Assembly (NCBI RefSeq): GCF_047238125.1
Contig: NZ_JBDFMH010000001.1
Coordinates: forward strand, 1,798,001-1,862,000
Length of the DNA: 64,000 bases
DNA from: JBDFMH01 sp047238125
Lineage (GTDB): Bacteria; Pseudomonadota; Alphaproteobacteria; Sphingomonadales; Sphingomonadaceae
Reading direction: 5' to 3'
How positions within the stretch are numbered: position 1 is the first letter of the stretch; each line of letters starts with the position of its first letter. The position numbers and the translations under genes are program-made. This document shows, one piece after another, positions 50,487 through 59,033 of this stretch. The notes under the pieces are model-generated. The model saw only the letters and a list, made by a program, of their open reading frames with translations. It was not told where the DNA came from and searched no databases.

Positions 50487-51269
50487 TCAGGCTATGGTCG
50501 GTACGATGCCGCCCTCGGCCCGGATCGCGGCCCCATTGGTGGCCGCGGCAAGCGGGCTGGCGAGAAACGCCACGGTCGCGCCGATCTCGTCGGCTTCGAT
50601 GAAGCGGCGGATCAGCGAAAGCGGCCGCATCTTTTCGAAGAACAGCTCTTCCGCTTCCTCCTCCGATCCGGCGTCCGGCAATACGCTCTTGACGAAATCG
50701 ACGATGCCTTCGGATCGGGTCGGTCCCGGCATCACCGAATTGACGGTGACGCCCGTACCCTTGGTCTGGGCTGCCAGCCCCCTTGCGATCGCAAGCTGGG
50801 CGGTCTTCGTCATGCCGTAATGGATCATCTCCTCGGGGATGACGAGACTGCTCTCCGACGAAATGAAGATGATCCGCCCCCAATTCCGCTGCAGCATCCT
50901 CGGGAAATAATGCCTGGCCAGGCGGGCGCCGGATACCACGTTGACCTCGAACAGATGATGCCAATCCGCGTCGGTGATTTCGGCGAACGGCTTGGCCTCG
51001 TAGATGCCCAGATTATTCACGAGGATATCGGTATCCGGCACGGCGGCGAGCAGCTGTTCGGCCCCTGCGGCGGTGGCCGGATCCGCCAGGACCGCCCGGA
51101 CCGCGCCCTTCTCGCCGATCCGTTTGACGGCTGCGTCCAGCTTGTCCTGCGATCGGCCGGCTATCGTGACGTCGACGCCCTCCTCGGCCAGGCGTTCCGC
51201 GATCGCCAGGCCGATGCCCGCGGTTGATCCGGTAACCAGTGCGGTCTTGCCGCTCAGCCTGAGATCCAT
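50487..51269 (-). CDS. SDR family oxidoreductase
   Basis: 260 residues. TGSTAGIG cofactor motif at about 12-19, NNLGIYEAKPF near 87, FISSESSLV with catalytic Ser near 138, and YGMTK as the YxxxK pair near 151. GPTRSEGIVDFV and the long helix rich in Glu (PDAGSEEEAEELFFEKMRPL) set it in a common group of atypical-specificity SDRs. The start MDLRLSG has AAGGAGTG upstream. Substrate unknown. Confidence 0.9.
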   Translation of the reverse strand: MDLRLSGKTALVTGSTAGIGLAIAERLAEEGVDVTIAGRSQDKLDAAVKRIGEKGAVRAVLADPATAAGAEQLLAAVPDTDILVNNLGIYEAKPFAEITDADWHHLFEVNVVSGARLARHYFPRMLQRNWGRIIFISSESSLVIPEEMIHYGMTKTAQLAIARGLAAQTKGTGVTVNSVMPGPTRSEGIVDFVKSVLPDAGSEEEAEELFFEKMRPLSLIRRFIEADEIGATVAFLASPLAAATNGAAIRAEGGIVPTIA

Positions 51270-51457
51270 GGACGTCACTCCTTCATGAGACGCGTAAGGT
51301 GGGTGCGTCGCGATCGGATGCAATCCGCTGCGGCGTACCGGCGCCGTCATTCCTTTGCAGACGGTCCGGCGTTCCGGCGCGCGCCGCCTTCCGCGAGGGC
51401 TCGGAAGCGTCGAGCGCCACCCTTCCCAATCTTGCGACCGTTTCCTAGAAACCAGCC

Positions 51458-51637
51458 ATGGCCGAGATCATCAACCTGCGCCGCGCCCGCAAGGCCAGGG
51501 CCCGCGACGTTGCGGCAGCCGATGCCGCCGCCGCCCGCGCCCGCCACGGTCGCACCCGGGCGGAGCGCGAGGCAGAGGCCGCTATGGCGGAACGCCTCGC
51601 CCGCACGCTGGACGGATCGAAACGCGATCCCGATTGA
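51458..51637 (+). CDS. DUF4169 small basic protein
   Basis: 59 residues: MAEIINLRRARKARARDVAA at the N-terminus, the DUF4169 signature, then Ala/Arg/Glu-rich helix to DGSKRDPD. The family is found across alphaproteobacteria as a tiny, positively charged helical protein of unknown role. I placed it by translating this interval directly; no overlapping better frame exists. It is convergent with the DUF6456 gene, ten bases apart. Confidence 0.85.
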   Translation: MAEIINLRRARKARARDVAAADAAAARARHGRTRAEREAEAAMAERLARTLDGSKRDPD

Positions 51638-51647
51638 ACGCACCCGC

Positions 51648-52112
51648 TCAGCCCAGCCCATAATGATCCGCCAGCCGGTCGAGCGCCATCGTCAGTACCA
51701 GCTTGCCTGATCGCCGTGGCCAGCCGAGCGCCTTTTCCGCCGGCTCCAGCCCCTCGCCCGCGCACACCACGCGCCACGCCACGTCGGCCAGCCCGCCGCC
51801 CAGCGCCGCGATCGCCGCATCGAACCGGCGCTTGGCCGCGATCCCCGCCAGCGTCGGATCGAGCGGCGCATCCGGCCCGCGCCGCCCGCGCGCGGCCGGC
51901 GCCGCGTCCCAGCGCATCGTCACGCGCGGGCCCAGCCCCGCCATCTCCCAGTCGCCGCGCAGCCGCTCGCCCGCCTCATGCTGGCGGCGGTCCACCATGC
52001 CTCGTGCCAGCAGCCAGCCGAGCGGTGATTCGGCGAGATTCACCGTCACCGATCGCCGCGCACGTCCCGCCTCCGGCTCGCCCAAGCTCCGCTCCGCCAG
52101 CATCCGTCCCAT
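51648..52112 (-). CDS. DUF6456 protein
   Basis: 154 residues. Pattern: VNLAESPLGWLLARGMVDRRQHEAGERLRGDWEMAGLGPRVTMRWD, then FDAAIAALGGGLADVAWRVVCAGEGLEPAEKALGWPRRSGKLVLTMALDRLADHYG. This is the DUF6456 family, seen in sphingomonads and relatives as a likely DNA-binding replication or phage-like regulator. The start MGRMLAERS has GGAGG five bases upstream; the frame runs further back to 52484 over the XRE gene. Divergent from the XRE regulator, 100 bases apart. Confidence 0.82.
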   Translation of the reverse strand: MGRMLAERSLGEPEAGRARRSVTVNLAESPLGWLLARGMVDRRQHEAGERLRGDWEMAGLGPRVTMRWDAAPAARGRRGPDAPLDPTLAGIAAKRRFDAAIAALGGGLADVAWRVVCAGEGLEPAEKALGWPRRSGKLVLTMALDRLADHYGLG

Positions 52113-52212
52113 CGCTGCCTCCGATTTCCGAGTCGCTCGCTTATGCCATCGCGGCACGCTTGTAGGACAGCGAATAACCGTATAGGTTCCGATTTCTTCT
52201 GGAGGCCGAACC

Positions 52213-52776
52213 ATGATCACCTGTATCCGCGAAGTCCGCCGCGCCAAGGGCATGACGTTGCAGGATGTCGCCGATGCCTGCGTGCCGCCCACCACCGCGC
52301 AGACGATCGGCCGGTTGGAAACCGGCACCCGCACCGTCTCGGTCGGCTGGCTCAACCGGATCGCGGGCGCGCTCGGCGTCACCGCGGCCGATCTCGTCCG
52401 CCTGCCCGAGCGTGCCGATCTGCCGGTCATCGCGCTGCTCTCCGCCGATGGCGCCCGCGCGCCGCGCCACGAACAGGTCTCCACCCCGCCCGCCCCCGGC
52501 CCCGCCGAAGTCGCGCTGCTGGTCGAGGCGACGGTCGGCGACTACCGCGCCGGCGATACGCTGTGGTGCGAACGGGTCGAGCCCGAACGGCTCGGTAGCG
52601 CGCTCAACCGCGATGTGCTGCTGCCTCGGCCGGGCGGCCGTTTCGTGTTCGGCCGACTGCTTGCGCGCGACGGCGGCAAGCTGCATCTGCTGCCCCCCGG
52701 CCCGTCCGCGCGCCAGCAGGTGATCGTCGATCCGCCCTGGGCCGCGATCCCGCGCCTGCTCGTCCGCGCGCTTTGA
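52213..52776 (+). CDS. XRE-family transcriptional regulator with a C-terminal beta domain
   Basis: 187 residues. N-terminal Cro/CI helix-turn-helix (IREVRRAKGMTLQDVADACV, QTIGRLETGTRTVSVGWLNRIAGAL, residues 4-62). The C-terminal half (about 90-187) is beta-rich: VGDYRAGDTLWCERVEPERLG, then DVLLPRPGGRFVFGRLLARDGGKLHLLPPG. It resembles the S24-type dimer domain but lacks a visible Ser-Lys pair, so self-cleavage is unlikely. GGAGG precedes the ATG. It may regulate its divergent neighbour or the SGNH gene that follows after 19 bases. Confidence 0.87.
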   Translation: MITCIREVRRAKGMTLQDVADACVPPTTAQTIGRLETGTRTVSVGWLNRIAGALGVTAADLVRLPERADLPVIALLSADGARAPRHEQVSTPPAPGPAEVALLVEATVGDYRAGDTLWCERVEPERLGSALNRDVLLPRPGGRFVFGRLLARDGGKLHLLPPGPSARQQVIVDPPWAAIPRLLVRAL

Positions 52777-52795
52777 CGGATCGGGAGCTCATCGC

Positions 52796-53200
52796 ATGCC
52801 CGCCTGCCTCTTCATCGGAGACAGCATCGCCTATGGCGCCGGCCAGGCCGTCAATGCCAGCGGCCTCGCGCGCTGCGCCGTCGTCGCCCGGGTCGGCGCG
52901 GCCGCGCCCGCCATCGCCCGCCAAGCGCAGGGCGTCGGCCCGGTCACGATGGCGGTGATCTCCGCCGGATCGAACGGGCCGACCGATCCGGCGCTGCTGC
53001 GCGGCCTCGCCACTGTCCGCCGCTCGCTCCGCGCCCGCTACGTGCTCTGGGTGCTGCCCTACAATCGCAAGGCGGCCTATGAAGTCACCCGCGTCGCCTT
53101 CAGCTTCGGAGACGATATCGTCGATCTGGCGAACACGCCCACGGCAGACGGCGTCCACCCCCGCAGCTACCAAGCCGTCGCGCGCTGGCTGCTGCGCTGA
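52796..53200 (+). CDS. SGNH/GDSL-hydrolase-like protein, compact form
   Basis: 134 residues, short for the family. Block I is FIGDSIAYGAG at residues 6-16 (catalytic Ser), SAGSNG at about 60-65 stands for the block III Asn, and the end has DGVHPRSY (Asp-x-x-His) near 121. The spacing is compressed, but the three blocks are in the right order. It may be a small esterase or acyl hydrolase acting on cell-wall or lipid material. It lies between the XRE regulator and the lipase. Confidence 0.78.
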   Translation: MPACLFIGDSIAYGAGQAVNASGLARCAVVARVGAAAPAIARQAQGVGPVTMAVISAGSNGPTDPALLRGLATVRRSLRARYVLWVLPYNRKAAYEVTRVAFSFGDDIVDLANTPTADGVHPRSYQAVARWLLR

Positions 53201-53280
53201 TCGGCGCCCCGTTCTAGTCGAACCGATTATTGGCCTTCTTGACCCGCCCGGCCACCATCGCGCCATTCGGGAGACGCGCG

Positions 53281-54186
53281 ATGATCCAGTCGATTTCCGC
53301 CAGCGGTTGGGCCTCGCCCCCCACGCCCAGCCCCAGTGCGCTGCCCAGCCCCAGCGACCAGCCTTACAGCGCCGACTGGGCCGCGCCGGTCCCCTCGCCC
53401 AGCCCCGGCCCGGCCCCCGCGCCCGTCCAGTCGCCGCCGACGCCGTCCACCGCCGATCCCGATCGCGCGCGCGAATCCGCCCTGCTGGCCGATGATGTCT
53501 ATAACGACGTCGCCAGCCCGCCCCCCGGCTTCCGCGTCGCCAGCGAATCCGATCTCGATCGGCTGAACCTCACCCCGGCGATGCTCGAGCAGCCCGGCTC
53601 CAGCTTCCGCGCGCGCGTCTATGCCACCGGCAGCGGCGATGACACGCGCTACGTCGTCGCCTTCCGCGGCAGTTCGGCCGGAGAGGATTGGAAGAACAAC
53701 GCGCAGCAGGCGCTCGGCCTCAACTCCGAAAGCTATGCCAAGGCGCTGCGCGTCGGCAAGGAACTGGCGCGCAGCGATGCCGAAGTCACGATCACCGGCC
53801 ACTCGCTGGGCGGCGGGCTGGCGTCGGCCGCCTCGATCGCCAGCGGGCGCGAGGCGGATACCTTCAACGCCGCCGGGCTGCACGGTGACACTATCGCGTC
53901 GGCCCGCGCCATCGCCGCCGCCAACGATCGCGGCAGCGCCGACGTCCAGGCCTATCATGTCCCCGGCGAGATCCTCACATCGCTGCAGAACGGCGGCGAT
54001 CGCGTGCTTGGCGGCATCCTGCTCGGCATCCCCGGCGCGATCCTCGCCGATGCGCCGCCCGCCTATGGCACGTCGCACGCACTGCCGTCCGAACGGCCCG
54101 AAGGCGTCAACTGGTTCGAAGGGCTCAACCCGATCGGCCGGCACGGCATGGATTGGGTCCTGTCCGGCGTGGCGGCGTTGCGCTGA
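53281..54186 (+). CDS. Lipase-like alpha/beta hydrolase with a Ser/Pro-rich N-terminus
   Basis: 301 residues. Residues 1-75 are disordered and rich in Ser, Pro and Ala (MIQSISASGWASPPTPSPSA and on), with no signal peptide. The hydrolase domain follows: LADDVYND, then YVVAFRGSSAGEDWKNNAQQALG, and the nucleophile elbow ITGHSLGGGLASAAS near residue 178. YHVPGEILT near 223 contains a probable catalytic or binding residue. It resembles the DUF2974/class 3 lipase group. The start has GGGAGA seven bases upstream. It is near the type III secretion operon, so I suggest a secreted phospholipase effector. Confidence 0.82.
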   Translation: MIQSISASGWASPPTPSPSALPSPSDQPYSADWAAPVPSPSPGPAPAPVQSPPTPSTADPDRARESALLADDVYNDVASPPPGFRVASESDLDRLNLTPAMLEQPGSSFRARVYATGSGDDTRYVVAFRGSSAGEDWKNNAQQALGLNSESYAKALRVGKELARSDAEVTITGHSLGGGLASAASIASGREADTFNAAGLHGDTIASARAIAAANDRGSADVQAYHVPGEILTSLQNGGDRVLGGILLGIPGAILADAPPAYGTSHALPSERPEGVNWFEGLNPIGRHGMDWVLSGVAALR

Positions 54187-54235
54187 TCGCGCGGCACACC
54201 GCCTGCTGGCTTGACTTGATGCAGGCGCGAGGGGG

Positions 54236-55120
54236 ATGACCGGCCATGTGTCCCGTTCCCCGCTCTTCCTGCTGTCGGCCGCGCTGATGCTCGGTGCGTG
54301 CAGCCCCGCCAGCGGCAGCCCCTGCTTCGTTTCGGGCACGCGCCTGCCCGATCGCCAGGCAGTGCTGTCCGCGCCCGATCTCGGCGCCAGCGCTCGCTCG
54401 CTGATGGAAGCCTTGTTTGATCGCGATGCCGATGCCGTGCGCCGTCTGCTCCGCAGCGATCCGGCGCTGGCCAATGTCAGCGCGCGCAAGTCGGTCGATC
54501 CGCTCACCGTCGCGGTGGCGATGTGCGACAAGGGGCTGGTCGATACGCTGCTCGATTCCGGTGCCGCGCCCGATGGCCCGAACAAGGAAGCCCCGCTCAG
54601 CCTGGCGATCCGCGCGACCGAACCCTGGTTCGCCGCGCGCCTGCTCGAAGCCGGGGCCAGCGCCGATCCGGTCCGCGCCGATTTCATGCCGCTCGATGCC
54701 GCGATCGCGCTGAACTCCGCAGGCGCGGTCCGCCTGCTGCTCGATCATGGCGCCAACGTGAACTTCGCCGGCCGGCTCGGCGATCGCCCGCTCCACGCCG
54801 CGATCGACATGGAACGCTATCGCCTGGCCGAACTGCTGCTCGATCGCGGTGCCGATCCGTGGGCGATCGATGCCGGTGGCGCCTCGCTCGGCCACGCCGT
54901 CGCCCAGCCGCTGACCCGGCCCGACGCCGCCGAGGACCAGGCCCGCCAGCGCCTCCAGGCCAAAGTCCGCGCGCTCGGCTGGCCCGACCCCGCCCCCACC
55001 CCCCGCGAAATCCGCGCACTGGCCCTGCAAGGCGCCTGGCCGCCCGAAGCCGCGCGCAAGGCCGGCGCGCCGGCGCTCCGCCCGGAGCTTCTCGAGAAGA
55101 TCAGGGCCGCCACCCGCTAA
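54236..55120 (+). CDS. Ankyrin-repeat lipoprotein
   Basis: 294 residues. Lipoprotein signal (FLLSAALMLGACS, Cys near 22). Ankyrin repeats from about residue 55 to 215: LMEALFDRDADAVRRLLRSDPA, PLTVAVAMCDKGLVDTLLDSGA, PLSLAIRATEPWFAARLLEAGASA, PLDAAIALNSAGAVRLLLDHGANV, PLHAAIDMERYRLAELLLDRGADP. A helical tail rich in Ala and Arg follows. It is a periplasmic or outer-membrane protein-binding platform. The ATG lies right behind GAGGGGG; a GTG at 54248 has better spacing. Being a lipoprotein, it is unlikely to be a type III effector. Confidence 0.85.
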   Translation: MTGHVSRSPLFLLSAALMLGACSPASGSPCFVSGTRLPDRQAVLSAPDLGASARSLMEALFDRDADAVRRLLRSDPALANVSARKSVDPLTVAVAMCDKGLVDTLLDSGAAPDGPNKEAPLSLAIRATEPWFAARLLEAGASADPVRADFMPLDAAIALNSAGAVRLLLDHGANVNFAGRLGDRPLHAAIDMERYRLAELLLDRGADPWAIDAGGASLGHAVAQPLTRPDAAEDQARQRLQAKVRALGWPDPAPTPREIRALALQGAWPPEAARKAGAPALRPELLEKIRAATR

Positions 55121-55244
55121 TATGCTGCTGCTGCCAACGGATGTTCAGGGGGTCGCTCCAGCCCTTCGTTGCTGAATCGGGGTTGGGCTCCCGGTCGCTG
55201 CGATAGCATATCTTCGCATATTTGCGGAGAATCAGGAAACGGTC

Positions 55245-55737
55245 GTGTTCACATTGATGCTCATGGCGGCGACGCCGGCCTACATCGTACCGCCGGGCCT
55301 GGCAGGGGTGGCCGGCTTGCAAGGTTGCTGGCGGGTAAGCGGACAGGTTCAAGGCAAAGACTCGCCGTCGATCGCGCGAGGCGAATGGCATTTGGGCCGG
55401 CGCTTTTTCACCCCTGCACCTGCGCGCGATCGGATCTGACCCGTATGAAGCGGCAATCACCTATGGCGCTGGCGCGAAGCCCCAGGCTATCGGATCGGTA
55501 TTCTCCGATACCTTCGGCGGGCTGTACGAACCCTCGCTTGGTCTTGGCGAGCTAGAACAGAACGGGTTTGTGCAACGCTACCGCTTCCCGGATGCAGCAT
55601 ATGTCAATCGATTTATCCGCTCCGGTACTGGCTGGCGTTGGACCATAACCGAAGAAACCAGGGAAAAGCCGCCTTCAGTCTTTGCGGACTATCATCTGCG
55701 CCCGGCGCCGTGCCGCGGAATGAAGTTTGATTACTGA
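55245..55737 (+). pseudogene. Frameshifted gene of unknown function
   Basis: The first part starts with GTG at 55245 (MFTLMLMAATPAYIVPPGLA, then GCWRVSGQVQGKDSP and RGEWHLGRRFF) and ends at a stop at 55437-55439. A second frame, one base on, continues from the CCCC run at 55411-55414: LHLRAIGSDPYEAAITYGAG, VFSDTFGGLYEPSLGLG, YRFPDAAYVNRFIRSGTGWRWTITEE, and ends at 55735-55737. Together they read like one protein of about 164 residues with a short N-terminal hydrophobic stretch. A single extra C accounts for the break. It may be a real pseudogene or a sequencing error. Confidence 0.7.
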
Positions 55738-56003
55738 TCCAACCTGCATAATCGCCTTGGTTACAAAGCATCACGCTTGTCAGTTGGGCGATCGCTGCAC
55801 GTGTTCGCCCGAAGAGCTTTCCTTTACTGTTCTCAGCGCTCTTTTCCGCAACAGCTTATCAATGGTGAAGAATGAGAAGGTCACGTCTTAAGAACGCCCT
55901 TGATAAGTAGCACGGGTCACCATTCACCCGTCTCGGCATGGGGTAAGCGGACGTCGAACTTCTTGAAATAGAGAACGCAGACTAGTGCTCCGCTCTCACG
56001 ATT
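55738..56003. other. Gene-free, AT-richer stretch between the pseudogene and the type III operon
   Basis: No gene or clear hairpin was found. Base composition is visibly less GC-rich than either side. It marks the downstream end of the type III operon. Confidence 0.5.
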
Positions 56004-56642
56004 TCAGCCGTCTTTCTCCACTGCCAGCGCGCCCACCGCCACGCCGCGTTCGGCCAGTCGCTCGCGCAGGTCGGGCAGTGTGGTCTCCACCTGGCCGCCG
56101 GCGGTGCCGCCGACCAGCAGCGCCACGTCCAGCGATCCGTCCGCCGCGCGCACCAGCCGGGCGCCGGTCGCGGGCCAGGCGCGTTCGCCGAACCGGACCG
56201 AGACTTCGCGTGTGCCCTTCGCCTGTTCGCGCGCCCACAGCTGTCCGATCAGCGCGGCGAAGGCGGTGGGGTCGGTCTGCGGCGATGGCGCATGCGGCAC
56301 CACCATAGGCGCCTGCGGCTGGCCCTGCCCGCCCGCGCCGGCCAGGCCGAGCGCGCCTTCCTCGGGCATCTGCGCGTCACGCTCCTGCTTCATCAGCTTG
56401 AAGCGCTCGGCATCGTCCTTGCCGAACAGCGCCTTCGCCTCGCCGCGGCCGACGCCTTCGCGCAGCATCGCGGCACCGCGCTCGCCCAGCGGCTGGCGCT
56501 GGCGTTCGCGCGCCGCAGTCAGCGCATCCTTCATCGCGCGCACGTCCTCGGCAGGCGGCTGCGCGTTCGCACGCGGCAGTGGGCTCGGATCGGCGCTGCG
56601 GCTCGGAGTTGCCGTGCGCACCGGGGTCGAACTCAGGCTCAT
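56004..56642 (-). CDS. sctP: Type III secretion needle-length regulator, SctP-like
   Basis: 212 residues. The N-terminal two thirds are low-complexity (rich in Pro, Ala, Arg and Gln), as in YscP/HpaP. The last ~80 residues form a FliK/HrpP-type domain (LWAREQAKGTREVSVRFG, LVRAADGSLDVALLVGGTAGGQVETTLPDLRERLAERG). It should set needle length and switch secreted substrates. The start MSLSSTPVRT overlaps the sctO stop (ATGA at 56642-56639). It is the last gene of the operon in this window; sctQ, which follows in Ysc operons, is absent here. Confidence 0.75.
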   Translation of the reverse strand: MSLSSTPVRTATPSRSADPSPLPRANAQPPAEDVRAMKDALTAARERQRQPLGERGAAMLREGVGRGEAKALFGKDDAERFKLMKQERDAQMPEEGALGLAGAGGQGQPQAPMVVPHAPSPQTDPTAFAALIGQLWAREQAKGTREVSVRFGERAWPATGARLVRAADGSLDVALLVGGTAGGQVETTLPDLRERLAERGVAVGALAVEKDG

Positions 56643-57088
56643 CGCCGCGCCTCCTCTGCCTCGATCGCCGCGCGCTCCTCGTCGCGCGCATTGAGCGTGC
56701 GGCGCACTTCCGCCGCGCGCGTCGCCAGCGCGGTCACGCGCGCGTCCGCCGACAGCACCACCGCGCGGCTCTTGCCTTCCTCCACCAACCGGCTCGTCAG
56801 GCACAGCATCGCATCCTGCTCGCGCTCGGCTGCGGCCGCCTGATCGACGGTCGCGATCTCGAGCAGCGCCAGCCGCCGCTCGGCCTCGCCCGGATCGGCG
56901 AACAGCGCATCGCGCTTCGCCAGCCGCGCCCGCTCCGCGGCACGGGCCTCCTCGGCTGCCTCGTCCTGCGCGCGCGCGGCCTCGGCACTGCGCGCCCGCG
57001 CCGTCGCCAGCGCCGCTTGCGCACTGCGCAGCCGCACGTCGCGCAGGCGCTGCAGCAGGCCGATCTGCGTCATGGTCGCAGCGCTCAT
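56639..57088 (-). CDS. sctO: Type III secretion stalk protein, SctO/YscO-like
   Basis: 149 residues, almost wholly helical and rich in Ala, Arg and Glu: a coiled-coil hairpin typical of SctO/FliJ. It lies directly after the ATPase gene, the standard place. It would act as the central stalk linking the ATPase ring to the export gate. Both ends overlap neighbours by four bases. Confidence 0.8.
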   Translation of the reverse strand: MSAATMTQIGLLQRLRDVRLRSAQAALATARARSAEAARAQDEAAEEARAAERARLAKRDALFADPGEAERRLALLEIATVDQAAAAEREQDAMLCLTSRLVEEGKSRAVVLSADARVTALATRAAEVRRTLNARDEERAAIEAEEARR

Positions 57089-58413
57089 CCGCCCACCCCG
57101 CGCAGCAGCATGATCGATGTGTCGAACGGCTCCTTCAGCGTCTCGGGCTGGCGCAGCAGCGCATCGATCTCGGGTTTGGCGGCCAGCGCGCGATCCGACA
57201 CTGCATCCGCCCCGGCGCGATATTCGCCCACCTGCACCAGGAAGGCGATCTCGTCATGCTTGGCCATCAGCGCGCGCACGCTGGTCGCCGCCGCCCGGTG
57301 CTCGGGCCGGGCCAGCCGCGGGAACAGCCGGCTCAGGCTCTGCAGCACGTCGATCGCCGGATAATGGCCGGCCGCGCCCAGCTTGCGCGACAGGATGATG
57401 TGGCCATCCAGGATCGAGCGCACTTCCTCGCCCACCGGATCGGCGCTGTCCTCATCTTCCACCAGCACGGTATAGATGCCGGTGATCGCGCCATGCGCAT
57501 CGGTGCCCGCGCGTTCGAACAGCCGCGGCAGCTCGGCGAACACCGATGGCGGAAAACCGCGCCGCACCGCCGGCTCGCCCGCCGCCAGCCCGATCTCGCG
57601 CAGCGCGCGGGCGAAGCGCGTCGCCGAATCCATCAGCAGCAGCACGTTTCGGCCTTCGGACCGGAATCCTTCGGCGATCGCGGTGGCATGGTGCGCCGCG
57701 CGTACCCGCTCCATCGCCGGCCGGTCCGATGTAGCGCACACGATCACCGATCGCGCCCGCCCCTCGTCACCAAGATTGTCTTCGAGGAACTCCCGCACCT
57801 CGCGGCCGCGCTCGCCGATCAGCGCCACCACGATCACGTCCGCCTCGGCGAAACGGGCCAGCATCCCCAGCAGCGTGCTCTTGCCGCCGCCTGCCGCCGC
57901 GAACACGCCCATCCGCTGGCCGGTGCCGATTGTCAGCAGCGTGTCGATCGCGCGCACCCCGGTCACGATCGGCGTCTCGATCAGCCGACGGGTCAACGGC
58001 TGCGGCGCGGCACCATGCAGCGGCATCCGCGCCAGCCCGGGCGGCAGCGCGCCGCGCCCGTCGATCGGCTCGCCCAGTCCGTCCAGCACCCGGCCCAACA
58101 GCGCATCACCATAAGGCACGCTGTCCGCATCGGGGCGCACGATCACTTCCGCGCCCGCCGCCAGCCCGCGCACATCGGCCAGCGGGGTCAGGATCACGGC
58201 ATCGCCCGCGATGCCGATCACTTCGGCCGGCACCGCGCGGCCCGTCGCCGCCTCGATCACCTCGCACGCCTGGCCGATCCGCGCGTCGATGCCCGTCACC
58301 TTCAGCGTGGTGCCGATCGCCTCGACCAGCCGGCCGCGCCGCTCGACCGTCACCGATCCGCGCAGGCCTTCGATCAGCCGGCCGACATCGGGCAGGGTCG
58401 CAGCCTCGGTCAT
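57085..58413 (-). CDS. sctN: Type III secretion ATPase
   Basis: 442 residues, as in YscN and FliI. Walker A FAAAGGGKSTLLG near residue 165, IGERGREVREF near 195, Walker B VLLLMDSATRFA near 255, GYPP-like loop RRGFPPSVFAELPRLFERAG near 275, and DEDSADPVGEEVRSILDGHIILSR near 310. The N-terminal part (1-90) is the hexamer-forming domain. It unfolds and feeds substrates to the gate. The start was placed where ATG overlaps the sctL stop (ATGA at 58413-58410); the frame runs further back over sctL. Confidence 0.94.
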   Translation of the reverse strand: MTEAATLPDVGRLIEGLRGSVTVERRGRLVEAIGTTLKVTGIDARIGQACEVIEAATGRAVPAEVIGIAGDAVILTPLADVRGLAAGAEVIVRPDADSVPYGDALLGRVLDGLGEPIDGRGALPPGLARMPLHGAAPQPLTRRLIETPIVTGVRAIDTLLTIGTGQRMGVFAAAGGGKSTLLGMLARFAEADVIVVALIGERGREVREFLEDNLGDEGRARSVIVCATSDRPAMERVRAAHHATAIAEGFRSEGRNVLLLMDSATRFARALREIGLAAGEPAVRRGFPPSVFAELPRLFERAGTDAHGAITGIYTVLVEDEDSADPVGEEVRSILDGHIILSRKLGAAGHYPAIDVLQSLSRLFPRLARPEHRAAATSVRALMAKHDEIAFLVQVGEYRAGADAVSDRALAAKPEIDALLRQPETLKEPFDTSIMLLRGVGG

Positions 58414-59033
58414 GCCGCGGCCTCGGGCTGCGCCGCCGCATCGTCCCAGGCGCGTGCGATCGCGGCCAGCTGAGTCTCCAGCCCCGCCCGCGTCGTGCCG
58501 AGCGCAGTCTCGACGATGCAATCGGTCGCGGCCAGCGCCGCGTCGCCTTCCACGCGCAGGCCCGGCCGGCTCGCCAGCCGCTGCTCGGTCGCAGCCACCG
58601 CCGCGGGCGAGACCCGCACCGTCGCAACCGAATCGGGTAGCAGGTCGGCGGTCGCGCGGTCTGCGATTGCGGCCACCGTCATCTCGGGGCCCAGCTCCTG
58701 GGCGATCCGGCGTACGACCTCGATCGCCAGCGCGGTCACGTCCGCATGCTGCTGGCGGCGCTCGGCCGCGGCTTTCACCGTCAGCTGGAACAGCGCGGCC
58801 TCGCTCTCCTTGCGCGCCTCGGCGCGGCCGGCGGCCAGCCCCTCGGCATGGCCTTCTGCGCGTGCCTCGGCGATCGCCGCTGCCTGTTCCGCCGCGATCC
58901 CGTCGCGCACCGCGCCCGCACCGCGCAGCAGATCGATCGCGCCGGCAAAGCGCTCGATCTCGGCCGCGGGCACGATCGGGTCGTCGGCCAGCACGCTGCC
59001 CGCGCGATCGGCGTGGATCAGAACGAAACTCAT
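58410..59033 (-). CDS. sctL: Type III secretion stator, SctL/FliH-like
   Basis: 207 residues. An Ala/Glu-rich helical middle (AIAEARAEGHAEGLAAGRAE, residues 50-75, with the AxxxGxxxGxxxA-like pattern of FliH/SctL) precedes a globular C-terminal domain (LAIEVVRRIAQELGPEM and on, DCIVETALGTTRAGLETQL). It binds and regulates the ATPase. It overlaps sctK (ATGA at 59033-59030). Confidence 0.88.
   Translation of the reverse strand: MSFVLIHADRAGSVLADDPIVPAAEIERFAGAIDLLRGAGAVRDGIAAEQAAAIAEARAEGHAEGLAAGRAEARKESEAALFQLTVKAAAERRQQHADVTALAIEVVRRIAQELGPEMTVAAIADRATADLLPDSVATVRVSPAAVAATEQRLASRPGLRVEGDAALAATDCIVETALGTTRAGLETQLAAIARAWDDAAAQPEAAA

Noticed and set aside
54236..55120. Ankyrin protein as a type III effector
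   Set aside because: It has a clear lipoprotein signal with a lipid-attached Cys, which sends it through the Sec system to the envelope.
55913..55998. A short open frame after the sctP stop (VCVLYFKKFDVRLPHAETGEW)
   Set aside because: It is under 30 codons, has no start codon with a ribosome site, and I cannot match it to a family. It may be a gene remnant.
57085..58413. Flagellar FliI instead of SctN
   Set aside because: The surrounding genes include a secretin, a lipoprotein SctJ, an inner rod and a needle, and no flagellar genes.
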